Shown: positions 44,062 to 52,608 of the stretch, piece after piece | Position numbering within the stretch: position 1 is the stretch's first letter | Layout: each line of letters starts with the position of its first letter | Source of the DNA: Tardiphaga robiniae | GTDB taxonomy: Bacteria; Pseudomonadota; Alphaproteobacteria; Rhizobiales; Xanthobacteraceae | Assembly (NCBI RefSeq): GCF_001618955.1 | Contig: NZ_LVYV01000001.1 | Coordinates: forward strand, 186,001 to 250,000 | Direction: 5' to 3' | DNA length: 64,000 bases | The notes under the pieces: generated by a model | What the model was told of the DNA's origin: nothing | Databases searched by the model: none | Seen by the model: the letters and a program-made list of their open reading frames with translations, nothing else | Position numbers and translations under genes: made by a program

Positions 44062-44727
44062 GTGAAAGCGAAACCGAAGAAGACCAAATCATCACCACCC
44101 GCGCGATCGAAGCCGGAGGAGCTACGCACCGGTTCGAACGCGCCGCTGGAAGTCGGCGGCTCGCTGGAATCGAAGATCGGCAACGAAGTGCGGCAACTGC
44201 GCAAAGAGCTGGAGCTGACGGTGGCCGAGCTCAGCACGTCGGCGGGTATCTCCACCGGGATGCTGTCGAAGATCGAGACCGGCAGCATCTCGGCATCGCT
44301 GGGCACATTGAATGCGCTGTCGAAAGCACTCAACGTGCCGATCAGTCGCTTTTTTCGCGAGACCGAGGAAGAGCGTGACTGCTCCTTCGTCAAGGCCGGC
44401 GCGGGCGTCAAGATCGAGCGGCGCGGCACCAAGTCCGGCCACCACTATCAATTGCTCGGCCAGTCGATCCACGGTGAACTTGGCGTCGAGCCATATCTGA
44501 TCACGCTCAATGAAGACGCCGAGGCCTATAGCAATTTCCGCCATGCTGGCGTCGAGATGATCTACATGCTGTCAGGCAAGGTGCGTTATCGCCATGCCGA
44601 CCAGACCTATCTGATGGAGCCCGGCGACACGCTGTTCTTCGATGCCGCCGCGCGGCACGGGCCTGAGGAGCTAGTGAAAGCACCGATGACATATCTGTCG
44701 GTGATCATCTATCCGCGACGGAGCTAG
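44062..44727 (+). CDS. XRE-family regulator with C-terminal cupin domain
   Basis: A 221-residue regulator. The GTG at 44062 has AGGAAA before it and begins a Lys/Ser-rich leader; an ATG at 43948 would include the palindrome at 44004 in coding sequence and is less likely. The helix-turn-helix (about residues 40-95) reads VRQLRKELELTVAELSTSAGISTGMLSKIE; the C-terminal cupin_2 domain (about 140-220) includes HAGVEMIYMLSGKVRYR and MEPGDTLFFDAAARHGPE. This is the PuuR-like architecture, used for polyamine, amino-acid or small-metabolite sensing. Divergence from glxB suggests it controls that operon. Confidence 0.86.
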   Translation: MKAKPKKTKSSPPARSKPEELRTGSNAPLEVGGSLESKIGNEVRQLRKELELTVAELSTSAGISTGMLSKIETGSISASLGTLNALSKALNVPISRFFRETEEERDCSFVKAGAGVKIERRGTKSGHHYQLLGQSIHGELGVEPYLITLNEDAEAYSNFRHAGVEMIYMLSGKVRYRHADQTYLMEPGDTLFFDAAARHGPEELVKAPMTYLSVIIYPRRS

Positions 44728-44741
44728 GTGCTGGCTTTTTT

Positions 44742-44952
44742 ACCTCTCCCCGCTTGCGGGGAGAGGTCGGATCGCGAACGTCAGCGAGTGATCCGGGTGA
44801 GGGGCTTTCACTGCAGCGGCGCCATTCGCACACTCTCGGTTCGGAAACTTTTGCGATCCGTGATTGCGAGCATGATGAAGCGCCGTCTCCCGCCCCTCAC
44901 CCGTCTCGAACCCGCTTCGCGTGTTCGATCCACCCACTCCCCGCAAGCGGGG
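44742..44952. repeat. Intergenic palindromic repeat (CCTCTCCCCGC family)
   Basis: The left end is a perfect 12-base-pair hairpin, ACCTCTCCCCGC-TT-GCGGGGAGAGGT (44742-44767). The right end contains CCCCGCAAGCGGGG (44939-44952), and GGGTGAGGGG (44795) pairs with CCCCTCACCC (44893). It lies between two convergent regulator genes and ends about 10 bases before the GlxA-family stop, so may serve as shared terminator. Confidence 0.78.
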
Positions 44953-44961
44953 CGAGGGAAA

Positions 44962-45924
44962 TCAGCGCGCCTTCGTCGTCCCCGACATCCGGTCCTGCGA
45001 CGGTGGCACATCGAAGGCCCGCCGATACATCCGTGCGAAATGGCTGGCGCTGGCGAAGCCGCATTCGGCCGAGACCTCGACCACCGGCATGCTGGTCTGC
45101 TGCAACAGCGCGCGGGCCTTGGCGAGACGCAGGGTCAGGTAATGCTGCTCGATGGTTACGCCGAGATGCGCGGTGAACAGCCGCTCGAGCTGGCGCACGG
45201 ACACACCGGCCGCCTTCGCCAGCTCGTCGCGCGGCGCAGGGCTGGCCAGACGCCGTTCCATCACGGTGATCGCCGAGAGCACGGCGCGATTGCTGGTGCC
45301 GAGGCGCTCGCGCAATGAAATGCGCTGGCTGTCGTCGCCGAGACGCACGGCGGTTTGCAGAAACCAGTCACTGACTTTCGCTGCCAGTGCCTGGCCGTGA
45401 TCGCGGCGGATGATGGCATGCATCATGTCGAGCGCGGCGACGCCGCCGGCGCAGGTCAGCCGGCTGCCGTCGATCTCGAACAAAGTGCGCGTCGGCTCGA
45501 TCTCGGGAAAGGCCTCGATGAACGCATCGAGATGTTCCCAATGGATCGTGCAGCGGACATCGTTGAGAATGCCCGCTTTGGCGAGAATAAAAGGCCCACC
45601 AGAGACGCCGCCAATGGCGCAACCCGAACGCGCGAGGCGTCGCAGCCAGGCCAGCGTCTTCGCATCGTCAAACGCCGCGGGATTGCCGCCGGCGCAGACC
45701 AGCACCGTGTCATAGCGCACGCTGTCCGCAATGGTGTGATCGGACGCCACCGACAGGCCGTTCGACGCCAGGACCGCGTCGGCGCCGGTCGAGATCTGCA
45801 GCCACTGATACAGTTTCTTGCCGGCCAGCACATTGGCGGCGCGCAGCGGCTCGACCGCCGATGCGAAGGACATCAGCGCGAAGCCGTCGATCAGGAGAAA
45901 GCCGACGCGGTGGGGCTGGGCCAT
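44962..45924 (-). CDS. GlxA-family transcriptional regulator (DJ-1/PfpI + AraC domains)
   Basis: A 320-residue regulator. The N-terminal DJ-1/PfpI-like domain (about 1-185) has VGFLLIDGFALMSFASAVEPLRAAN and VCAGGNPAAF; the C-terminal AraC domain (about 210-312) has two helix-turn-helix units, including AGVSVRQLERLFTAHLGVTI and AECGFASASHFARMYRRAFD. This is the family of GlxA in Sinorhizobium, which adjoins glxBCD, and of GbdR/CdhR, which sense betaine or carnitine. Its nearness to glxBCD-glnT supports a role in this operon's control, but 1 kb and another regulator lie between. Confidence 0.88.
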   Translation of the reverse strand: MAQPHRVGFLLIDGFALMSFASAVEPLRAANVLAGKKLYQWLQISTGADAVLASNGLSVASDHTIADSVRYDTVLVCAGGNPAAFDDAKTLAWLRRLARSGCAIGGVSGGPFILAKAGILNDVRCTIHWEHLDAFIEAFPEIEPTRTLFEIDGSRLTCAGGVAALDMMHAIIRRDHGQALAAKVSDWFLQTAVRLGDDSQRISLRERLGTSNRAVLSAITVMERRLASPAPRDELAKAAGVSVRQLERLFTAHLGVTIEQHYLTLRLAKARALLQQTSMPVVEVSAECGFASASHFARMYRRAFDVPPSQDRMSGTTKAR

Positions 45925-45957
45925 GATATCCGCGTCGGTTCAAGCCATGACGTCAGG

Positions 45958-47214
45958 TTACGCCCACTCGCCCTTGCGGAACACCGGCACGCGACGGCCG
46001 TCGGTGTGGACGCCGTCGATGTCGATCTCGCCGGAGCCGATCATCCAGTCGATATGGATGAAGCTCTTGTTGCCGCCCTGCGCCGCGATCTGCTCGGGCG
46101 TGAGGTCGCCGCCATTGACGAAGCACTTCGAATAGCACTGGCCAAGCGCGATATGGCAGGCAGCGTTCTCGTCGAACAGCGTGTTGTAGAACAAGAGGCC
46201 ACTCGCCGAGATCGGCGACGAATGCGGCACCAGCGCCACTTCGCCGAGCCGGCGCGAGCCTTCGTCGGTGTCGAGCACCTTGTTGAGCACCTCCTCGCCG
46301 CGCGAGGCCTTGGCCTCGACGATCTTGCCGTCCTCGAAGCGTACCGCGATGTCGTCGATCAGCGTGCCCTGATAGGATAGCGGCTTGGTCGAGCGGACAT
46401 GGCCATTCACCCGCGCAGCGTGCGGCGTGGTGAAGACTTCCTCGGTCGGAATATTGGCATTGCAGATGATGCCGTTCTTGGCTGTCGACGCGCCGCCTTC
46501 CCATTCGTGGCCATCGGCGAGGCCGACCACGAGATCGGTACCCGGTCCGGTGAAGTGCAGCGCGTGGAAGCGCTGCGCGTTCAGCCATTCGGTGCGGCTA
46601 CGCAACGCAGCATTGTGCTTGGCCCATGCCGCGATGGGACCGGCATTGTCGACCCGCGACGCCGCGAAGATCGCATCCGCGAGCTTCTGCACGGCGATAT
46701 CGTCCTCGTCGCCGGGAAACACCTGCTTGGCCCACGAGAGCGTCGGATAGGCAATGATGTTCCAGTTGATGTCGAAGCCGGCGATCTTCTGCAGCGCCGG
46801 CTGATAGGCGATGGAATTCGCCTTGCTGGCGCGCGACACCTTGGCGGGATCTTCGTTGGACAGCAGCATCGGATTGTCGCCGACGATGGCGAGGCGCGCG
46901 GTGTTGCTGCCGAGCGCCTTGGCCATGCCCTCATAGAGCCAGCCGGCGGCGCGATCGAACGACACATCGTGGCCGTAGCGATAGCGCGCCAGCGTCATCT
47001 CTTCATCGGAGAAAAACGGCGTCACCAGGCCTGCGCCGGCCTTGTAGGCATGTTCAGCGATCTTGCGTACCAGCGGCAGCGCCGCAGCGGGGCCGGTCAG
47101 CAGCAGATCCTGCCCCGGCGCCAGTTGCAGCCCGACTTTCACGGCGACTTCGGCCAGACGGTCGAGCTTCACGGGATCGATAGGGGTGGACAAATTGCGC
47201 TGGTGAACGGTCAT
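45958..47214 (-). CDS. M29-family aminopeptidase
   Basis: A 418-residue metallopeptidase of the AmpS/AP-T type, starting at ATG 47214 (MTVHQRNLSTPIDPVKLDRLAEVAVKVGL). The frame is open for another 100 residues upstream with no similarity. Family landmarks: LQLAPGQDLLLTGP near the N terminus, GTDLVVGLADGHEWEGG with N-I-P-T-E-E-V-F-T-T-P (Glu metal ligand), the His/Asp site near HSSPISASGLLFYNTLFDENAACHIALG, and HIDWMIGS near the end. Needs two divalent metal ions and removes N-terminal residues from peptides in the cytoplasm. Confidence 0.93.
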   Translation of the reverse strand: MTVHQRNLSTPIDPVKLDRLAEVAVKVGLQLAPGQDLLLTGPAAALPLVRKIAEHAYKAGAGLVTPFFSDEEMTLARYRYGHDVSFDRAAGWLYEGMAKALGSNTARLAIVGDNPMLLSNEDPAKVSRASKANSIAYQPALQKIAGFDINWNIIAYPTLSWAKQVFPGDEDDIAVQKLADAIFAASRVDNAGPIAAWAKHNAALRSRTEWLNAQRFHALHFTGPGTDLVVGLADGHEWEGGASTAKNGIICNANIPTEEVFTTPHAARVNGHVRSTKPLSYQGTLIDDIAVRFEDGKIVEAKASRGEEVLNKVLDTDEGSRRLGEVALVPHSSPISASGLLFYNTLFDENAACHIALGQCYSKCFVNGGDLTPEQIAAQGGNKSFIHIDWMIGSGEIDIDGVHTDGRRVPVFRKGEWA

Positions 47215-47308
47215 GCAGAGGCCCTGACTGGTGTGAACGTAGCTGGACCCGAATGTAGGCGCAGATGCGCCTTGCCGCCAGCCGGTCAACCGCAAGCCTG
47301 CCGAACGC

Positions 47309-47545
47309 TTATGTGAGCGCGGGCTGCGGGACGAGGGCCCGGTAATGGGCCAGCGCGTAAAGACGAATCGCGGAGGAGAGATTGTTCTGCTGGCGGTTCT
47401 TGTCGATCTCGCCGACGAGCTGCGACATCGTGATCCGGCGCATGCCGGCAATCTCCTTGAGCGCCGTCCAGAACGCCTCTTCAAGACTGACGCTCGTCTT
47501 GTGTCCGGCAACAACGATTGATCGTTTCACGACGGGTGATTTCAC
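47309..47545 (-). CDS. Ribbon-helix-helix protein (RHH_4)
   Basis: A 78-residue protein: an N-terminal basic strand (VVKRSIVVAGHKTSVSLE) followed by the helix-turn-helix part of the fold (EEAFWTALKEIAGMRRITMSQLVGEID, then SSAIRLYALAHYRAL). It matches the RHH_4 family, conserved stand-alone proteins in alphaproteobacteria with presumed DNA-binding activity. No toxin partner is next to it. It ends 95 bases before the aminopeptidase start on the same strand. Confidence 0.85.
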   Translation of the reverse strand: MKSPVVKRSIVVAGHKTSVSLEEAFWTALKEIAGMRRITMSQLVGEIDKNRQQNNLSSAIRLYALAHYRALVPQPALT

Positions 47546-47773
47546 CGCGCCTCCTCCATTTCCGCCCAGTGGTCATTTTCTTTTGAGAGCAGCTTATACG
47601 GATTGAAACCTGCGGCAACAGATCAGATCATCCGACCTTAGACGAGTACTCGCACACAACCGCGCGATCACGACACAACCTCTACGGAACTGTCGATGCC
47701 TTGCCTTCGCGGCGCGCATTGAGCAGAAGCAGCATAGCGCACAACTTCGGATTCGACTTTCCTAACTGACTCG

Positions 47774-49324
47774 ATGGATTCCACTACGCTCGCACTTCCG
47801 GACGCCCGACACGTCGCCGATCAGATCGATCGCTGGATGCGCGAGCACGCCGCTTTTGCACTGCTCATCGAACAGGCCGACGGCGCAAGCTCGGCGCTAC
47901 GGCAGTTTGCATCAATCAGCCGCAATCATGGTCAGAGCGATACGGCTATCGACGCGCTTCGTGCTGCACTTGCGTTGATGCCGACGGATGTTGCTGCGTG
48001 GCGCGCGCTTGCTTCGGACTACCAGGTGAGCGGGCGCGACGAACTGGCTGAAGCATGTGCGCGACAGGCGCTCGCCATCGATCCGGACCACGCGACGACA
48101 TGGCTGCAATATGCGAGCCTCACCTACCGGCTACAGCGTATCGATGATGCTGAAGCGGCCTATCTGCGCGCTCTGTCCGGCGATGCCTCGCTTGGTGACG
48201 CTCATCTCGGCCTGGGCGTGCTGTATCTCGGGTCCCGACGGCCCGAGCAAGCGATCGTGCATCTGCAACGCGCACTGTCCTGGGGCGGCATCGACGCGGT
48301 CACGCATCTTTGCCTGGGACAGGCCTTCTACATGGCCGGCCGGTTTGGCGAGAGCGCCGATGCCTTGGCAATCGCAACCGGCTTTGTGCCGCTGGAAGGC
48401 GTGACACTGCGTCTCTACGCCCGTGCGCGTACCTTTGCCTCGATGCTGGACGGCGATGTTCACGGCGCCATCGCCCGCTACCCGACGCTTGCGGGACAAG
48501 AGACCGAATCGCTGGATGAGGTCTTGCGCACCGCATTCGCGTTATTCAGCGCCTATGGCATGCATGAAGCCGCTGCCACGGTCGGACATCTGCGACTGGA
48601 AGGCCAGCCGGACGATCCCGTGCAGCGCTACTTGCTGGATGCCGTCGGTGGACAGACACATGATCGCGCACCGGCAGCCTATGTCGAAGCGCACTTCGAC
48701 GAATTCGCCGCAGGCTTCGACAGCAAGCTTGTGGACATTCTTGGCTACAAGGTGCCGCAGCAGCTCGCCGATATGGTTGCATCATGCCAGCCAACGCTTT
48801 CGACCATCCTCGATCTCGGCTGCGGAACGGGACTGGCTGCAGAGCCGCTTGGGCGGTTCGGCGCACGGCTGACCGGCATCGACCTGTCGGAGAAGATGCT
48901 CGCCATCGCGACACGGCGGAACACCTATCACGACCTTATCAAGGCCGATGTCGTGACCTATCTCGCGGACAGCCCGCGCAGCTTCGATCTCGTCTTCGCT
49001 GCCGATCTTCTGATCTATCTCGGCCGGCTGGACGAACTCATCGGCCTGATTGCGCACGTGCTGCCTGCAGGCGGCCTCTTCGCAGCGAGTATCGAGCGCG
49101 CGGATCACGGCGACTTCACATTGCTCTCGTCAGGCAGGTTCGCACATAGCGAGACATATTTCGAAGCCTGCGCCGCGACGAACTTCGAGATCCTGCGCAA
49201 GGAGAATTCCGAACTGCGCCTCGAAGCCGGGCGCCCTGCCCTCGGTACGCTCTATGTGCTGCGTCGCCGTGGCCGGCCGAGCACCGAGAACGGCCAGCTC
49301 ACCACCGCAACAGACCACCAATAA
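47774..49324 (+). CDS. TPR-repeat protein fused to class I methyltransferase
   Basis: A 516-residue protein with about five TPR units in residues 35-250 (e.g. DVAAWRALASDYQVSGRDELAEACARQAL, DHATTWLQYASLTYRLQRIDDAEAAYLRAL) and an S-adenosylmethionine-dependent methyltransferase domain in about 300-495. Motif I is ILDLGCGTGLAAEPL near residue 344; LTGIDLSEKMLAIA follows, and FDLVFAADLLIYLGRLDELIG is motif II/III. The methyl acceptor is unknown; TPR units may bind a protein substrate. The gene stands alone between RHH and the nitrite reductase operon. Confidence 0.88.
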   Translation: MDSTTLALPDARHVADQIDRWMREHAAFALLIEQADGASSALRQFASISRNHGQSDTAIDALRAALALMPTDVAAWRALASDYQVSGRDELAEACARQALAIDPDHATTWLQYASLTYRLQRIDDAEAAYLRALSGDASLGDAHLGLGVLYLGSRRPEQAIVHLQRALSWGGIDAVTHLCLGQAFYMAGRFGESADALAIATGFVPLEGVTLRLYARARTFASMLDGDVHGAIARYPTLAGQETESLDEVLRTAFALFSAYGMHEAAATVGHLRLEGQPDDPVQRYLLDAVGGQTHDRAPAAYVEAHFDEFAAGFDSKLVDILGYKVPQQLADMVASCQPTLSTILDLGCGTGLAAEPLGRFGARLTGIDLSEKMLAIATRRNTYHDLIKADVVTYLADSPRSFDLVFAADLLIYLGRLDELIGLIAHVLPAGGLFAASIERADHGDFTLLSSGRFAHSETYFEACAATNFEILRKENSELRLEAGRPALGTLYVLRRRGRPSTENGQLTTATDHQ

Positions 49325-49536
49325 ATTGACGAGATCTTCGCCAAGCGCGCGTCGGCCGTCGAACCTGTTGTCTGCACAGATCGGGAGCCATCTCGAACCT
49401 GAAGCGCGCCGCACAAGATTTAATCACCTGCCTAGGAAATCAGTAACGCCGCTCGTTTTAACGGCACGACTGATCTGCGACAGCCGAGCTCATTTAGAAA
49501 TAGTCGAAAAATCAGAATGTTAGACGACAGGTACGT

Positions 49537-49551
49537 TGGCACGCCATTTGC
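49537..49551 (+). promoter_or_regulatory. Sigma-54 promoter of the nitrite reductase operon
   Basis: TGGCAC-GCCAT-TTGC matches the sigma-54 -24/-12 consensus (TGGCAC-N5-TTGC) exactly, about 185 bases before the nirB start. It predicts RpoN/NtrC-dependent expression under nitrogen limitation. It places the transcript start near 49563, leaving a leader of about 170 bases. Confidence 0.82.
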
Positions 49552-49562
49552 TAATAATATCT

Positions 49563-49736
49563 ACGTCAATGATGACCGCCGTCCGCCGGATGCTGAAACC
49601 GCTGCTGGTTTCAAGCGCAGGGACACAGCTCGCTTCCTGATTGTCAGGTGCGAAGCGGTCATCGTGACTCCATCCCTACCGGGCTTGGTGTGCGAGTTCC
49701 TGTTTCCGATCGGCAGCGGTCCAAACAGGTTTGCAC
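49563..49736 (+). ncRNA. Structured nirB leader, candidate NasT-type antiterminator region
   Basis: Three stem-loops can be drawn: TGAAACC/GGTTTCA with a hexaloop (49594-49613); CGCTTC/GAAGCG with an inner CTG/CAG and ATTGT loop (49631-49657); and CCTGTTT/AAACAGG (49699-49729), followed by TTT. The last stem contains the probable Shine-Dalgarno ACAGG. Two successive hairpins before a terminator-like element is the layout recognised by ANTAR proteins such as NasT in nitrate-assimilation leaders. The hexaloop A1/G4 rule is not cleanly met, so the link to NasT is inference. Confidence 0.5.
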
Positions 49737-52214
49737 ATGCTCGATCAACCGAATGCAAAGAAGCTGAAGCTCGTCATCCTCGGCAACGGCATGGCCGCCG
49801 GCCGCGTCATGGACGAGCTGTTCGCGCGCGCGCCAGAGCGCTACGACGTTGTGGTCTTCGGCGCGGAGCCGCGTGTTAATTATGACCGCATCATGCTGTC
49901 GCCGGTGCTCTCCGGCGAGAAGGCATATGCCGACATTCTGATCCACACCGATGAGTGGTACGCGACCAACAAGGTTGATCTCAGGCGCGGCGAACTCGTC
50001 GTCGCGATCGATCGCGCTGCGAAAACCGTCACCACACAGTCCGGCGCGGTCGAAGCTTATGACACGCTGATTATCGCAACCGGCTCCAAGCCGATCCTCA
50101 TTCCGGTACCCGGCGCGGAACTGCCCGGCGTCGTCACCTATCGCGATCTCGACGACGTTAACTTGATGCTCGATGCAGCCGGCAAGGGCGGCCACGCTGT
50201 CGTCATCGGCGGTGGTTTGCTCGGCCTCGAGGCTGCAGCCGGCCTCGCCATGCGCGGCATGACAACGACCGTCGTCCATCTGATGCCAACACTGATGGAG
50301 CGCCAACTCGATCCCAATGCCGCTTATCTGTTGCAAAAGGCGATCGAGGCGCGCGGCATCGAGGTGCTGACCGGAGCCAACACGGCAGCCATCCTCGGTG
50401 ACACATGCGTCGAATCAGTCCGGCTCGACGATGGTCGGACCCTGCCGACCGATCTCGTCGTGATGGCGGTCGGCATCCGCCCGAACACCGCACTCGCCAA
50501 GCTCGCCGACCTCAACGTCAAGCGCGGCATCGTCGTGGACGACCATCTACGAACCAGCGACGATCACATCTACGCGGTCGGCGAGTGCGTCGAGCATCGC
50601 GGCCAGTGCTACGGCCTTGTCGCGCCCCTGTATGACATGGCGAAGACCCTCGCAGCGACGCTCGCCGGCGAGACCGTGGACGGTTATATCGGGTCGACCA
50701 CCTCGACCAAGCTGAAAGTCACCGGCGTAGATCTGTTCTCCGCTGGCGATTTCGCCGAAGGCGATGTCAAGGATGAGATCGTGCTACGCGATCCTGCCCG
50801 CGGCATCTACAAGCGTGTCGTCTTGCGCGACGACCGCATCATCGGCGCGGTGCTCTATGGCGATACGGCCGACGGCTCGTGGTATTTCGACCTGCTCAAA
50901 AAGAACGTCGATATCGGCGCCATGCGCAACGCGCTGATCCTCGGCCAGGCCTATCAGGGCGGCGTTGCACTCGATCCGGTCGCTGCTGTCGCAGCGTTGC
51001 CGGACGATGCCGAAATCTGCGGCTGCAACGGCGTCTGCAAGGGAGCGATCACGCAGGCGATCACCGCCAATGGCCTCACCACCCTCGATGACGTGCGCGC
51101 CCGCACCAAGGCATCGGCCTCCTGCGGCCAGTGCACCGCGAAGGTGGAATCGCTGCTCGCGGCCACGCTTGGCGACAACTACTCCGCCGCCGGCCGCAAG
51201 CCGATGTGCAAATGCACCGACCTCACCCATAGCGAAGTCCGTGGCTTCATTCTCTCGAAGGAGTTGAAGTCCGTTCCCGCCGTGATGCAGGAACTGGCGT
51301 GGAAAACCTCTTGCGGCTGTCCGTCCTGCCGCCCGGCGCTGAACTATTACCTGCTCTGCGCGTGGCCGGGCGAATATGCCGACGATGCGCAGTCGCGCTA
51401 CATCAACGAGCGCGTCCATGCCAACATCCAGAAGGACGGCACCTTCTCCGTTGTGCCGCGCATGTGGGGCGGCCTGACTACACCTGACGAATTGCGCGCC
51501 ATCGCCGACGTCGCCGACCGCTTCAAGATACCGACGGTGAAAGTCACCGGCGGCCAACGCATCGATCTGCTGGGCGTGCGCAAGGAAGACCTGCCCGCAG
51601 TGTGGGCGCAACTCAACAGTGCGGGCCTCGTCTCCGGCGCGGCCTATGCCAAGGGCCTGCGCACGGTGAAGACCTGCGTCGGCTCCGAATGGTGCCGCTT
51701 CGGCACGCAGGACTCGACCGGTCTCGGCGTCAAGCTCGAGCGCTTCATGTGTGGCTCATGGGCGCCTGCGAAGGTGAAGCTCGGCGTCTCCGGCTGCCCG
51801 CGCAACTGCGCGGAATCCACGGTGAAGGATATCGGCGTGATCTGCGTCGAATCCGGCTACGACATCCACATCGCCGGTGCGGCAGGCCTGCATGTCCGCC
51901 AGACCGATCTGCTTGGCCATGTCGATACGGAGGACGAGGCGATCGAATACATCGCCGCCTTCATGCAGATGTACCGCGAGGAAGCGGGCTATCTCGAACG
52001 CGTCTGGAAGTGGGTCGAAAATGCCGGCCTCGACAAGGTACGCGCGGCGATCATGGATGATGCCGACAACCGCCGCGCGCTGCTGGCGCGTTTCGAAAAA
52101 TCACAGCGCGCGGTCCGTAGGGATCCCTGGGCCGAACGCGCCGCCGGCCGCGAACAGCATGAATTTACGCCGCTCGCAACACTCAACTCGATTATAGCCG
52201 TCCCGGCAGAATGA
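49737..52214 (+). CDS. nirB: Assimilatory NAD(P)H nitrite reductase large subunit
   Basis: An 825-residue protein starting at ATG 49737. Order of domains: FAD/NAD(P)-binding reductase (about 10-310, LVILGNGMAAGRVMDELF; ATGSKPILIPVPG), rubredoxin-reductase-like C domain, a Bfd-like [2Fe-2S] site (C-G-C-N-G-V-C near 428, then C-G-Q-C), a second Cys-rich C-K-C/C-G-C-P-S-C unit, and the sulfite/nitrite reductase half-domains, with [4Fe-4S]-siroheme ligands in TCVGSEWC (about 640-647) and GCPRNC (about 685-690). It reduces nitrite to ammonium with electrons from NAD(P)H. The stop overlaps nirD by four bases. A nitrate reductase gene is not in the window. Confidence 0.93.
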   Translation: MLDQPNAKKLKLVILGNGMAAGRVMDELFARAPERYDVVVFGAEPRVNYDRIMLSPVLSGEKAYADILIHTDEWYATNKVDLRRGELVVAIDRAAKTVTTQSGAVEAYDTLIIATGSKPILIPVPGAELPGVVTYRDLDDVNLMLDAAGKGGHAVVIGGGLLGLEAAAGLAMRGMTTTVVHLMPTLMERQLDPNAAYLLQKAIEARGIEVLTGANTAAILGDTCVESVRLDDGRTLPTDLVVMAVGIRPNTALAKLADLNVKRGIVVDDHLRTSDDHIYAVGECVEHRGQCYGLVAPLYDMAKTLAATLAGETVDGYIGSTTSTKLKVTGVDLFSAGDFAEGDVKDEIVLRDPARGIYKRVVLRDDRIIGAVLYGDTADGSWYFDLLKKNVDIGAMRNALILGQAYQGGVALDPVAAVAALPDDAEICGCNGVCKGAITQAITANGLTTLDDVRARTKASASCGQCTAKVESLLAATLGDNYSAAGRKPMCKCTDLTHSEVRGFILSKELKSVPAVMQELAWKTSCGCPSCRPALNYYLLCAWPGEYADDAQSRYINERVHANIQKDGTFSVVPRMWGGLTTPDELRAIADVADRFKIPTVKVTGGQRIDLLGVRKEDLPAVWAQLNSAGLVSGAAYAKGLRTVKTCVGSEWCRFGTQDSTGLGVKLERFMCGSWAPAKVKLGVSGCPRNCAESTVKDIGVICVESGYDIHIAGAAGLHVRQTDLLGHVDTEDEAIEYIAAFMQMYREEAGYLERVWKWVENAGLDKVRAAIMDDADNRRALLARFEKSQRAVRRDPWAERAAGREQHEFTPLATLNSIIAVPAE

Positions 52215-52561
52215 ACATGACAATGGTCCCATCCAACGACTTCTGGTTCGACGTCGGCCCACTGCGCGCGATCCCGCAACGCGGCGCGCGCACGGTGAAG
52301 ACTCCGCGGCGCGAGATCGCGGTATTCCGCACCGCCAGCGACGAGGTGTTCGCGCTGGAAAATCGCTGCCCACACAAGGGTGGTCCACTTAGCGAAGGCA
52401 TCGTGCACGGTCGCAAGGTCGCCTGCCCGCTGCACAACTGGATCATCAACCTCGATGATGGCGAAGCCTCGGGCGCTGACAAAGGCTGCGCGCGCAGCTT
52501 TCCGGTCAAACTCGAGAACGGCCGCATCTATCTCAACATGAGCGTCGCCGCCGCCCCATAG
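52211..52561 (+). CDS. nirD: Nitrite reductase small subunit, Rieske type
   Basis: A 116-residue Rieske protein with both cluster motifs present: C-P-H-K-G-G (Cys-x-His) and C-P-L-H-N-W (Cys-x-x-His), residues about 54-79. The start overlaps the nirB stop as ATGA. It completes the NirBD enzyme. In enteric NirD the Cys/His ligands are missing, so this version, with a probable [2Fe-2S] cluster, belongs to the cluster-carrying form. Confidence 0.92.
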   Translation: MNMTMVPSNDFWFDVGPLRAIPQRGARTVKTPRREIAVFRTASDEVFALENRCPHKGGPLSEGIVHGRKVACPLHNWIINLDDGEASGADKGCARSFPVKLENGRIYLNMSVAAAP

Positions 52562-52608
52562 GTGCACGCCACATCAACCGACCCCGCTCCAAAGAAAGTT
52601 TTTAAGTA

